DNA from: Streptomyces halobius
GTDB taxonomy: Bacteria; Actinomycetota; Actinomycetes; Streptomycetales; Streptomycetaceae
Direction: 5' to 3'
NCBI RefSeq assembly: GCF_023277745.1
Contig: NZ_CP086322.1
Location: forward strand, 992,001-1,056,000
Length of the DNA: 64,000 bases
The position numbers and the translations under genes are program-made. Shown one piece after another: positions 42,648 through 51,175 of this stretch. The notes beneath the pieces were generated by a model. It ran no database searches and had not been told where the DNA came from. It was given only the letters and a program-made list of their open reading frames with translations. How positions within the stretch are numbered: position 1 is the stretch's first letter; each line of letters starts with the position of its first letter.

Positions 42648-43334
42648 CTAGAGACCGGCGCGGCAGTCCTCCGGCGGGGTGAGGGCGTCGAGGCTGGGGT
42701 GGATGGCCGCTGCGGCGGCCGCTGCGGCGGCCGCCGCGTCACTGGCCTCGATCGCCGCTAGCAGCTCCTGGTGTGGGCCGGCACCGCTCTCCTGGACCAC
42801 GTCCTGGCTGCGCAGCGCGTACAGGCCGTCGCGGAGCCACCCGAAGAAGAACCGGTAGCACTCCAGCAGCACGCTGTTACCCGCCGCCTCGACCACGGCC
42901 AGGTGGTACGCAGCGTCGGCGGCAGCGAACTCCTCTGGGGCGGTGGCGCGGTTTCGGGCGGCCAGCAGAGTGCGCAGCCGCTGCACATCGGCGTCGGTGC
43001 GCCGGGCGGCGGCGAGGCGGGCCGCCTGGACGTCGAAGCCGAGCTGGATCTCGAAGATCTCGCGTACGTCGGCCATCCCGAGCCGGCGGAGCAGCGGGGC
43101 GGGGTCTGCGGTGGAGACCACATAAGTGCCCGCACCCTGGCGGGTTTCCAGCACGCCCAGATGGACCAGGGCGCGTACCGCCTCGCGTACCACGGTGCGG
43201 CTCACCCCCAGCTCCTCGGTGAGCCGGTGCTCGGTGGGCAGCCGGTCACCCACCGCCCATCTCCCCTTCACCAGCGCCTCGCTGAGCTGGGAGACGACCT
43301 CCTCCACCGAGGACCTTCGGCCGATCATCCGCAC
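42648..43334 (-). CDS. GntR-family (FadR/FCD) transcriptional regulator
   Basis: 228 aa from GTG 43334 (GGAGGAAGGGGG upstream); ATG 43328 is an alternative. Winged helix: EEVVSQLSEALVKGRWAVGD, LTEELGVSRTVVREAVRAL, LETRQGAGTYV. FCD ligand domain: EIFEIQLGFDVQAARLAA, ADAAYHLAVVEAAGN, GPHQELLAAIEASD, with metal-binding Asp/His positions. A run of about ten Ala replaces part of the last helix, a likely expansion. It is divergent to the synthetase gene and probably represses that locus until a small acid ligand binds. Confidence 0.9.
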   Translation of the reverse strand: MRMIGRRSSVEEVVSQLSEALVKGRWAVGDRLPTEHRLTEELGVSRTVVREAVRALVHLGVLETRQGAGTYVVSTADPAPLLRRLGMADVREIFEIQLGFDVQAARLAAARRTDADVQRLRTLLAARNRATAPEEFAAADAAYHLAVVEAAGNSVLLECYRFFFGWLRDGLYALRSQDVVQESGAGPHQELLAAIEASDAAAAAAAAAAAIHPSLDALTPPEDCRAGL

Positions 43335-43880
43335 CTTGCGCCCCCTTCCTCCCTTTGCTGTCACCCACCCTACCGGCAGTACAGTAATCACCAGTCATCA
43401 TTCATCATACAAGTCTGGAAGTGAAGTGAAGTGGGGCGAAGTGGATCGTCGCACCCAAGCCCCCAGGCTCGGCTGTCAGTTGCAGGGGATGGGGTGAAGG
43501 CGGCCGCATCCCGGCCACTGTTGCGCTCATCGGTGAATGAGGCGATTCGCTATGTCCGCTTGCCCGCCTCATGGCTGGTCACACCGGAAAAATCCATAGT
43601 CGGGTGACATATCGAATGAATTGACACGACATCAACTTGCTGTCTACGGTCGCGAACACGCAGATTGATCATGTTTGTAGTAGGTGTCACCTTTGAGTAA
43701 TTTTTGCCCCCGTTCGCGCTCACCGCCGTTCACGGGTGCCGACGTCATGTATCGAGACCCCGCCCGGCAGTGAAGAAAGCATTGCCCAAGTAGGCGGCGA
43801 AACCGCCCTGTTGGGCACCAAAGGCAACAAGCGTGAAATCCGTTCCACAGCGATCCATCGAAATACGGGGGAGAACGTTC
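43335..43880. promoter_or_regulatory. Divergent promoter region of the regulator and synthetase genes
   Basis: A good plus-strand promoter is visible: TTGACA at 43621-43626, 18 bases, then TACGGT at 43645-43650 (TAnnnT). This leaves a leader of roughly 220 bases before the synthetase start. Near the regulator start an AT-rich stretch (43381-43420) with repeated TCATCAT/ATGATGA-like words is a candidate GntR operator. No gene lies in the gap. Confidence 0.5.
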
Positions 43881-46800
43881 GTGCCAGCCGACAACCTCGC
43901 CACTCTGCCCGAGCTTCTCCGGACACAGGCTGCCGCCCAGCCCGACGCAGCCGCCGTCACCTGCGGCAACGACAGCCTCACCTACCGGGAGCTCACCGAC
44001 CAGAGCACGCGCATAGCAGGCTGCCTCCACGGGCTCGGTGTGCAGCAGGACGGCTGCGTAGGCGTCTTCGCCGACCCGTCCCTCGACCTCGTCGTCAGCG
44101 TGTGGGGCATCCTCACCGCCGGCAGCGCCTATCTGCCGCTGTCTCCGGACTACCCTGAGGAGCGCCTGCGCTACATCATCGAAGACGCCCGGTGCCAGGT
44201 CATCCTGTGCCAGGCGCATCTCGCCGGCCGCCTGCGCCGGCTGGCCCCGACGGGCACCCGCATCGTCACTGTCGACGAGGCCGCCGACCAGGCGCCCGCC
44301 AACGCTCCTGTGGGCCCGCAGCCGGACAGCCTCGCCTACGTCATCTACACCTCCGGCAGCACCGGCAAGCCGAAAGGCGTGATGGTTGAGCACCGGAGCG
44401 TCGTCGCCCAGCTGCACTGGCTGGCCGCCTCCGGGCACCTGGACGCCGGCAGCGTCATCCTGCAGAAGACTCCGATGAGCTTCGACGCGGCGCAGTGGGA
44501 GATCCTCGCCGCGGCCTGCGGCGCCCACGTCGTGATGGGCGCTCCAGGCGTTTTCCGTGACCCCGAGGGGCTGATCGACACCATCGCCGGGTACGGGGTG
44601 ACCACCCTCCAGTGCGTGCCGACGCTGTTACAGGCCCTCGTCGACACGGAGCGGCTCGCGGGCTGCACGAGCCTTACCCACGTCTTCAGCGGCGGTGAGG
44701 CATTAACCCGCTCCCTGGCCGCCGAGTTACTCGCCGCACTGCCCACCGCGCGGCTGGTGAACCTGTACGGGCCCACCGAGTGCACGATCAACTCCTCCGC
44801 CTACACCGTCGACCCGGCCACCCTGGACGGCGAACCGGCCGTCATTCCCATCGGCCACCCGGTGGACCGGACCGGGTACCACGTCCTAGACGAGAACCGC
44901 CAGCCTGTTCCGCCCGGCGAGACCGGTGAGCTCTACATCTCGGGCGCCCAGCTGGCCCGCGGCTATCTACACCGCCCCGACCTGACCGCGGAACGCTTCC
45001 GCGCCCTCTCCCCGGCCCCCGGAGCCGAGCCCGTACGCCTGTACAAGACGGGCGACCTGGTCTCCCAGGACCCCGACGGCACGGTCCACTTCGCCGGCCG
45101 GGCCGACAGCCAGATCAAGCTGCGCGGCTACCGCGTCGAACTGGACGAGATCGCCCGCACCATCGAGAACCACTCCTGGGTCAAGCGGGCCGCGGTCATC
45201 GTCAAGGACGAGCCGCGCACCGGCTTCCAGAATCTGATCGCCGCTGTGGAGTTCAACCCCAAGGAAGCCGCTCTGATGGACCAGGGCAACCACGGCTCCC
45301 ACCACCAGTCCAAGGCCAGCAAGCTCCAGGTCAAGGCGCAGCTGTCCAACCCCGGTCTGCGTGAGCCGCACGAGCTCGACGGCCGGGCCCACCTCGACCT
45401 GCCCGGCAAGGTCCCCAGCGCGGAACAGCGCCGCACGGCCTTCGCCCGCAAGACCTACCGCTTCTACGAGGGCGGAGAGGTCAGCCGCGCCGACATCCTG
45501 AAGCTGCTGGACCACAACGCCGGCTGCTTCCGGTCCCGTCCGCTGCAAGACGTGACGCTGGACGAACTCGGCACGCTGCTACGCAACTTCGGCCAGTTCC
45601 AGAGTGAGGAGCGGCTGCTGCCGAAGTATGTCTACGCCTCGCCCGGTGCCCTGTACGCCACGCAGCTGTACCTGGAGGTCGCAGGCGTCGCCGGTCTGCA
45701 GCCCGGCATCTACTACCACAACCCCCTCACCCACCAACTCACCCTGATCCGCACCCTCGGGGAGGAGGGGCCGGTCCGGCTGAAGGCCCACTTCATCGGC
45801 AAGAAGCGGGCCATCGAGCCGGTCTACAAGAACAACCTCCTCGAGGTCCTGGAATTCGAGACCGGGCACATGGTCGGCCTGTTCGAACAGGTCCTGCCCG
45901 CCCACGGCCTGGCCATCCACCCGGACGGGTACCGGCCGGAGCTCAAGCCGCTGTTCGATGTGGCCGACGAGGACTACTACCTGGGTACCTTCGACATCCG
46001 GCAGTACGACGGCCGACTGGCGGACGACCCCACCGAGATCTATGTGCAGGCCCACCCCGGCAAGGTGGCGGACCTGCCGGCCGGCCAGTACCGCTACGCC
46101 TGGGGCGACCTGGAGAGGATCTCCGACGAGCTGGTGCAGAAGAAGCACGTCATCGCCATCAACCAGGCGGTCTACGAACGCTCCAGCATCGGCATCAGCG
46201 CCGTCAGCCGGGCTGCCGAGCCCTGGCTGGCCTACGTCGTGCTCGGCAGAAAGCTGCACCACTTGCAGGCCAACGGGTTGGACTTCGGCTTCATGTCCTC
46301 CGGTTACAGCTCCAAGACCGGCAACCCGCTGCCCGCTGCGCGACGCATCGACGACATTCTCACCGCCTGCTCCCTGCCGACCGGAGCCTCGTACTTCTTC
46401 GTCGGCGGCCGGGTCAGCGCCGAGCAGCAGGCGAGCGAGGGCATGGGCGAGGATGTCGTCCACATGAAGGGCCCAACCGAGATGATCAGGGACGACCTGA
46501 TCAACTACCTGCCCGACTACATGCTGCCGAACAAGGTCGTGGTCCTGGACGCGCTGCCGCAGACCGCCAACGGCAAGATCGATACCAAGAAGCTCGCCAC
46601 TCTCGACCAGATCACCAAGGGGCTGGAGAGCCGCGCCTTCGTTCCGCCACGCACCGGGACGGAGCAGGCCCTGGCAGAGATGTGGGCGGCGGCCCTGAAG
46701 TACGAGCCGGTGTCCACCGAGGACAACTTCTTTGAATCCGGTGGCAATTCGCTGACCGCGGTGACGCTGGTCAATCGCATCAGCCGACGCTTCGGCACGC

Positions 46801-47687
46801 GGCTCCCGGTGCAGGTGCTCTTCGAGGCTCCGACGGTCGGGCAGCTCGCCCGCCGCATCGACGGCAACGGCACTGAAGAAACGTCACGACTGATACGGCT
46901 GCACGCCAAGGGATTCGAGTCACCCGTCTTCTGCTGGCCCGGTCTGGGCGGCTACCCCATGAACCTCCAGCTCCTGGCGTCCCGCGTGGACATAGACCGG
47001 CCGATCTACGGAATACAGGCCCACGGCCTCAACGCCGGCGAAGAGCCGTTCCCCACCATCCGGGACATGGCCGCCGCAGACCTGGCCGAGATCCGGCGGA
47101 TCCAGCCCGAAGGGCCGTACACACTGTGGGGCTATTCCTTCGGCGCCCGAGTCGCCTTCGAGGCGGCCTGGCAGCTGGAACAGGTCGGCGAAAAGGTGGC
47201 GAACCTCTTCCTGATATGCCCCGGAAACCCGAAGGTCCGGACGGCCGACGGCACCCGCTACGGACGTGAGTCCTCGTACCGCAACCCGGCATACCTGACG
47301 GTCCTCTTCTCTGTTTTCGCCGGCACCATCAGCGGGCAGGACCTGGACCGGTGCCTGGAAACGGTGCAGGACGAAGCGAGTTTTGTCGCGTTCATCTGCG
47401 ACATGAACCCAGTTCTGGATGAGCAACTGGTCCGCAGGATCACGCGGATCGTTGCCGGAACCTATGAATTCGAGTACGCCTTCCGCGAGCTGGCCGAACG
47501 CAGCCTGGCAGCGCCGGTCACCCTCTTCAAGGCGGTGGGCGACGACTACTCGTTCATCGAGGGCAGCTCCGGCTACTCCGCACTCCCGCCGACCGTGATC
47601 GACCTGAAGGGCGGCCACTACAGCGTGCTGCGGGAAGGCGGCGTCGGCGAGCTGGTGTCCGCCATCCGCACCCGCCTCGGCCGCTGA
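43881..47687 (+). CDS. Single-module A-Ox-T-TE synthetase, indigoidine synthetase type
   Basis: 1268 aa from GTG 43881, chosen for GGGGGAG eight bases upstream; GTG 43833 would add 16 residues. The adenylation domain has YTSGSTGKPKGV at about 156, SFDAAQWEI at about 200 (same pocket start as BpsA, hence L-glutamine predicted) and RGYRVELDEI at about 415. A SagB-type FMN oxidase domain is inserted after that (from MDQGNHGSHH at about 464, FARKTYRFYEGG, to SSGYSSKTGNPLPAARR). The carrier Ser lies in ESGGNSL at about 957 and the thioesterase has GYSFGAR with Ser about 1086. BpsA of S. lavendulae has 1282 aa and the same order. Expected chemistry: activate, cyclise and oxidise glutamine to an aminopyridinedione, the indigoidine monomer. 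The usual partner genes indA and indB are absent. Confidence 0.92.
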   Translation: MPADNLATLPELLRTQAAAQPDAAAVTCGNDSLTYRELTDQSTRIAGCLHGLGVQQDGCVGVFADPSLDLVVSVWGILTAGSAYLPLSPDYPEERLRYIIEDARCQVILCQAHLAGRLRRLAPTGTRIVTVDEAADQAPANAPVGPQPDSLAYVIYTSGSTGKPKGVMVEHRSVVAQLHWLAASGHLDAGSVILQKTPMSFDAAQWEILAAACGAHVVMGAPGVFRDPEGLIDTIAGYGVTTLQCVPTLLQALVDTERLAGCTSLTHVFSGGEALTRSLAAELLAALPTARLVNLYGPTECTINSSAYTVDPATLDGEPAVIPIGHPVDRTGYHVLDENRQPVPPGETGELYISGAQLARGYLHRPDLTAERFRALSPAPGAEPVRLYKTGDLVSQDPDGTVHFAGRADSQIKLRGYRVELDEIARTIENHSWVKRAAVIVKDEPRTGFQNLIAAVEFNPKEAALMDQGNHGSHHQSKASKLQVKAQLSNPGLREPHELDGRAHLDLPGKVPSAEQRRTAFARKTYRFYEGGEVSRADILKLLDHNAGCFRSRPLQDVTLDELGTLLRNFGQFQSEERLLPKYVYASPGALYATQLYLEVAGVAGLQPGIYYHNPLTHQLTLIRTLGEEGPVRLKAHFIGKKRAIEPVYKNNLLEVLEFETGHMVGLFEQVLPAHGLAIHPDGYRPELKPLFDVADEDYYLGTFDIRQYDGRLADDPTEIYVQAHPGKVADLPAGQYRYAWGDLERISDELVQKKHVIAINQAVYERSSIGISAVSRAAEPWLAYVVLGRKLHHLQANGLDFGFMSSGYSSKTGNPLPAARRIDDILTACSLPTGASYFFVGGRVSAEQQASEGMGEDVVHMKGPTEMIRDDLINYLPDYMLPNKVVVLDALPQTANGKIDTKKLATLDQITKGLESRAFVPPRTGTEQALAEMWAAALKYEPVSTEDNFFESGGNSLTAVTLVNRISRRFGTRLPVQVLFEAPTVGQLARRIDGNGTEETSRLIRLHAKGFESPVFCWPGLGGYPMNLQLLASRVDIDRPIYGIQAHGLNAGEEPFPTIRDMAAADLAEIRRIQPEGPYTLWGYSFGARVAFEAAWQLEQVGEKVANLFLICPGNPKVRTADGTRYGRESSYRNPAYLTVLFSVFAGTISGQDLDRCLETVQDEASFVAFICDMNPVLDEQLVRRITRIVAGTYEFEYAFRELAERSLAAPVTLFKAVGDDYSFIEGSSGYSALPPTVIDLKGGHYSVLREGGVGELVSAIRTRLGR

Positions 47688-47804
47688 ATCCGCTGGAATC
47701 CGCCTGTGCGGGACACGGTGGGCGGCCGGCATTACGCCGTACCGGTGCGGTGCCGGCCGTCCGCTCCGCACAACCAAGCACGAAAACGAAAGGTTTGAAA
47801 CACC

Positions 47805-48029
47805 GTGCCGCACATCAACATCAAGCACTTCCCCAAGGATTTCACCGAGGAGCAGAAGCAGCGGCTGTCCGAGGCGCTCGCCGACGTTGTCATCCGGCAT
47901 TTCGACGTCCCTGACGGTGCCGTCTCGATTGCGCTGGAGCCGGTGCCCCAGTCTGCCTGGAGCGACGCGGTCGTCGTTCCAGAGATCACCGGGCGCCAGG
48001 ACCTGCTGATCAAAGAGCCGAACTACTGA
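47805..48029 (+). CDS. 4-oxalocrotonate tautomerase-like protein
   Basis: 74 aa. Pro follows the initiator Met (PHINIKHFPKDF), the catalytic N-terminal proline of the tautomerase superfamily. EEQKQRLSEALADVVIRHF and VSIALEPVPQSAW fit the beta-alpha-beta unit. It lies 117 bases after the synthetase in the same direction. It may act on the keto-enol or imine-enamine forms of the ring made upstream, or catalyse a hydration/decarboxylation. This partner is not known from indigoidine clusters. Confidence 0.85.
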   Translation: MPHINIKHFPKDFTEEQKQRLSEALADVVIRHFDVPDGAVSIALEPVPQSAWSDAVVVPEITGRQDLLIKEPNY

Positions 48030-48102
48030 GCTGCACACCAGCCCCCAGCCGGTCCTGGCACTCCGGCTGGGCAGACCCGTCAACTTTCCCAAGGAGAATC
48101 CC

Positions 48103-48843
48103 ATGACCGACTCCCTCGGCCCCCGTCTGAAGGTCGGCGTGGTCGTTCCCGCGACCAACACCTCGGCACAGCCGGAAATGGAGGCCATGCGGCCCGTCGG
48201 CGTGACCAACCACACCGGGCGGATGCCGACCGCGGACACCTCTCTCACGGCGAGCATCGACAACCTGGTCGACAGCTACCGGGAATCGACCCACAAGGCG
48301 ATCGGCAGCATCGTCCCCTGCAAGCCCGACTGCGTCGTCATCGGCTTCTCGCCCGAGATCTACTGGGACGGTCCGGACTCGCACGCCGGTGTTCTGGCAT
48401 CGATGAAGGAGGCCGCCGACGGTATCCCGGTCTCCATGAGCCCGGACGCCGTCAACACCGCCCTGGCTTGCTACGGGGCCCGCCGGATCGCCGTCATCAC
48501 CCCGTACCTGCCCGTGGGCGACGACACGGTGACCCGGTTCTTCACCGACAGCGGCTACGACGTGGTGAAGGTCCAGGGGCTCGGGTGCAGCAGCCCGGAG
48601 AAGATTTCCCATGTCTCCGAGGCCGAACTCCGGCACACCGTGAAGGAAATCGACAGCCGGGACGTCGAGGCCATCGTCCAGATCGGCACCAATGTGGCTA
48701 TGGCGCGTGTCGCAGCCACGGCCGAGGAATGGACCGGCAAGCCGGTCATTACCAACAACACAGTGCTCTACTGGCATGCGCTGCGGCAGAACGGAATCAC
48801 CGACCGTGTGCCCGGATTCGGCTCGCTGCTGACCGAGCACTGA
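48103..48843 (+). CDS. Asp/Glu racemase / maleate isomerase-fold protein lacking the family cysteines
   Basis: 246 aa. Fold hallmarks: GVVVPATNTSAQPEMEAM, VIGFSPEIYWDGPDS, RRIAVITPYLPVGDDTV, IVQIGTNVAMARVA, GKPVITNNTVLYWHALRQ. Compared with maleate isomerase (GYAC and LSAC), the first active Cys is in the GFSP position and the second in the IGTN position, so both are replaced. Standard two-base or cysteine-adduct chemistry is therefore unlikely. It may be an enzyme with new chemistry or a binding protein. Tight spacing to the tautomerase (73 bases) implies one operon. Confidence 0.8.
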   Translation: MTDSLGPRLKVGVVVPATNTSAQPEMEAMRPVGVTNHTGRMPTADTSLTASIDNLVDSYRESTHKAIGSIVPCKPDCVVIGFSPEIYWDGPDSHAGVLASMKEAADGIPVSMSPDAVNTALACYGARRIAVITPYLPVGDDTVTRFFTDSGYDVVKVQGLGCSSPEKISHVSEAELRHTVKEIDSRDVEAIVQIGTNVAMARVAATAEEWTGKPVITNNTVLYWHALRQNGITDRVPGFGSLLTEH

Positions 48844-48854
48844 GCACCCTTCAG

Positions 48855-48893
48855 CCTCCGCCCCTCCGGAGAGATTTAACCGTGGGGCGGAGG
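48855..48893 (+). terminator. Hairpin after the racemase-like gene
   Basis: CCTCCGCCCC pairs perfectly with GGGGCGGAGG around a 19-base loop containing ATTTAA. It starts 11 bases after the stop. Confidence 0.65.
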
Positions 48894-48895
48894 AT

Positions 48896-48933
48896 GCCGG
48901 GGCAGGGGCAGCGGACGGTGCCCCTGCCCCGGC
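48896..48933 (+). terminator. Second, 15-bp hairpin before the exporter gene
   Basis: GCCGGGGCAGGGGCA and TGCCCCTGCCCCGGC around an 8-base loop, perfect. Together with the preceding hairpin it suggests that exporter expression is attenuated or separate from the synthetase operon. Confidence 0.6.
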
Positions 48934-48959
48934 CGTGACCACGAAACTGGAGAACCTCC

Positions 48960-50183
48960 GTGAGTACTACTGGCAGCGAAAAAGCTGCGCTTGATCCGCA
49001 GCGGGCTCCGGAAGAGGACCGGATCCCGGTGGTGAGGCTGCTGGCGTTCACCACGGCCGGCTTCCTGGCCATCATGACCGAGACGATGCCCGCGGGGCTG
49101 CTCCCGCAGATCGGGCACGGGCTCGGCATCTCCGAAGGGCTGGCGGGACAGCTCGTCACGCTGTACGCCATCGGTTCCGTGGTGGCCGCGGTTCCCGTCA
49201 TCGCCGCCACCCGCGGCATGAACCGGCGGCCACTGCTGCTATTCGCCGTCGGCGGACTGCTCGTCTTCAACACCGTCACGGCGTTGTCGAGCAGCTATGG
49301 CCTCACCCTCCTGGCCCGCTTCGTCGCGGGCATGGCCTCCGGGGTCATCTGGGGCCTGCTCGCCGGGTACGGACGGCGCCTGGTGCCCGAGCACCTGCAG
49401 GGCCGAGCCCTGGCCATCGTCGGCGTCGGCCAACCGATCGCTCTTACCCTCGGGGTGCCGCTGGGCACCTGGCTCGGGTCCCTCTTCGACTGGCGCGGAG
49501 TCTTCTGGATCATGTCCGCGGTGGCGCTGCTGCTGATGATCTGGATCCGCACGCTGGTGCCCGACTTCCCCGGCCAGACCGCAGAGGACCGCCAGCCCAT
49601 CCGGAAGATCTTCGTCGCCCCGGGCATCCGCCCGGTGCTGGCCGTGCTCTTCCTGTGGATCCTGGCGCACAACATCCTCTACACCTACGTCGCCCCCTTC
49701 CTGGCGCACGCCGGACTCGGCAGCCGCGTCGACGTCGCGCTTCTCGTCTTCGGCGCGTCCTCCATCGCGGGCATCTGGCTGACCGGCCTGCTGGTTGACC
49801 GCCTGCTGCGCACGGTCACGCTCGCCAGCCTCGCCGGGTTCGCCCTGGCCGCCCTGCTGCTCGGCATTGCCGGCCACCTGCTGCCGCTGGTCTTCGCCGG
49901 GATCGTCGCCTGGGGCCTGACGTTCGGTGGCGCGCCCACGCTCCTGCAGACCGCGATAGGTGACGCCGCCGGGGACGGTGCCGATGTCGCTCAGTCGATG
50001 TTCGTCACCGTCTTCAATCTCGCCGTCGCGGGCGGCGGCATGGTCGGCGGCCTGCTCCTGGAATCCGCCGGGGCCGGGTCCATCCCCTGGGTCTTGCTGG
50101 GCTTCGCCGTTCTGGCCTTCGCCGTCGTCGCAGCCGCGCGCCGGCACGGCTTCAAGCCCGGCCCTCGTATGGTGAGGAGCTGA
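48960..50183 (+). CDS. MFS exporter (DHA1 drug:H+ antiporter type)
   Basis: 407 aa, GTG start. About 12 membrane helices; motifs fit the DHA1 family: FTTAGFLAIMTETMPAGLLP in helix 1, the loop GMNRRP between helices 2 and 3, and RFVAGMASGVIWGLLAGYGR in helix 4. The last gene of the locus, it probably exports the product or its monomer, and may give self-protection. The family also includes sugar and arabinose efflux proteins. Confidence 0.9.
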   Translation: MSTTGSEKAALDPQRAPEEDRIPVVRLLAFTTAGFLAIMTETMPAGLLPQIGHGLGISEGLAGQLVTLYAIGSVVAAVPVIAATRGMNRRPLLLFAVGGLLVFNTVTALSSSYGLTLLARFVAGMASGVIWGLLAGYGRRLVPEHLQGRALAIVGVGQPIALTLGVPLGTWLGSLFDWRGVFWIMSAVALLLMIWIRTLVPDFPGQTAEDRQPIRKIFVAPGIRPVLAVLFLWILAHNILYTYVAPFLAHAGLGSRVDVALLVFGASSIAGIWLTGLLVDRLLRTVTLASLAGFALAALLLGIAGHLLPLVFAGIVAWGLTFGGAPTLLQTAIGDAAGDGADVAQSMFVTVFNLAVAGGGMVGGLLLESAGAGSIPWVLLGFAVLAFAVVAAARRHGFKPGPRMVRS

Positions 50184-51090
50184 CGCATCGTGGTCCGGCC
50201 CGGCCGGGGCCCCGTCGACCGGAGATCTCCCGGGCCGCTCATGGCGGGGGGCGACCTGGGAGAGTCGGGTTACCCGAGCAGTGCTCTGCGCTGATCCGCG
50301 CAGTAGCACTTCGGCCGGGACGTTCCACATGATCTCGGCGGTGGCACCACTCGGCGACCAGCGTGAGGGTGGTGGCCGGCAAGGTCACCGGCTCACCTGG
50401 CAGGTCGGACAGCGAAACCTTCGGGGCGCTGTGGTCGGCCAGGTAGCCGTCGGCGACTGTATAGGCGCGGGAGAGGCGCGGATACGCTTGGGTGGGGATC
50501 AGCCGTCACTGGTACTGGTCGTCGACCACCGCTCGCTGCGCCTGACAGGCCATTTTCCAGCTCTCTCGTTTGCGGCTCTTGCCGGGGATCCAAACTGCGA
50601 CTACGACGAGGCCAGCTCCAATTCGGCGGTGAGTGTCGTGATCCGTGGGGTATTGGTCCAACTCACCCCTCGGACACTCACCCCAAAATCGCCTGGTCAG
50701 TGCGCTGACCAGGCGATTTGCATAAGGATTCGACCGGGCGCTCGAAGTTCGGATACGTGACTCTCGGCAGAGCAGCGTGCTGACCTGGACTTCCTTCCGA
50801 GCGAGGCCGTGGGGGTTCGTGTCGGGTTCATGTGAAGATTGTGTGCGTTCGAGGCGTGCTTCGCTGCGGTGTCAGGGCTTTGACCTGCTCTGTTGTCGGT
50901 GTGCGGCGTGGGGGTTCATATCGGTGCTCCAGGGGTCGCGGGTCGGGATCCGCCTCGCGATCGGGCGTGGTCGGCGCGGCGCGCGGCCTCCGTCGCGGAG
51001 GCAGCTGCGGGTTGGGCAGTGGCGGGTTGCTGCGTGTGAAGCTGACTGTAGGCATCGAGCAGGAACTCCAAGAGGGCCGGGGCTTCACCG
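50184..51090. other. Gene-poor region between exporter and group II intron
   Basis: About 900 bases. On the minus strand near 50330-50520 a stretch (VADGYLADHSAPKVSLSDL, VTLPATTLTLVAEWCHRRD) looks protein-like but has no full gene, so it may be a relic. The rest shows no supported coding sequence. A very strong hairpin is at 50686-50719. Confidence 0.4.
50686..50719. terminator. Perfect 15-bp hairpin
   Basis: AAATCGCCTGGTCAG and CTGACCAGGCGATTT around TGCG. With A on one side and T on the other it can terminate in both directions. It may mark the end of an earlier inserted element. Confidence 0.7.
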
Positions 51091-51127
51091 CCGAGTAGCC
51101 GAGGGGATTTTCACCCCTCGGCCCTCA

Positions 51128-51163
51128 CAGATCCGTACGTGACGATCTCTCGTCATACGGCTC
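51128..51163 (-). ncRNA. Group II intron domain V
   Basis: A conserved 34-36 nt hairpin with a GAGA tetraloop and the AGCCGTAT...ACGTACGG arms, the catalytic core of the ribozyme. It is adjacent to domain VI. Confidence 0.75.
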
Positions 51164-51175
51164 TTGTCGTTCTGG

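Noticed and set aside
43881..50183. Standard indigoidine or minimycin cluster
   Set aside because: No IndA-like C-glycosidase/phosphatase or IndB-like gene is found in the locus; the partner enzymes are different.
50281..50760. 159-codon plus-strand frame after the exporter
   Set aside because: No ribosome site, no recognisable fold, and it is crossed by a perfect 15-bp hairpin.
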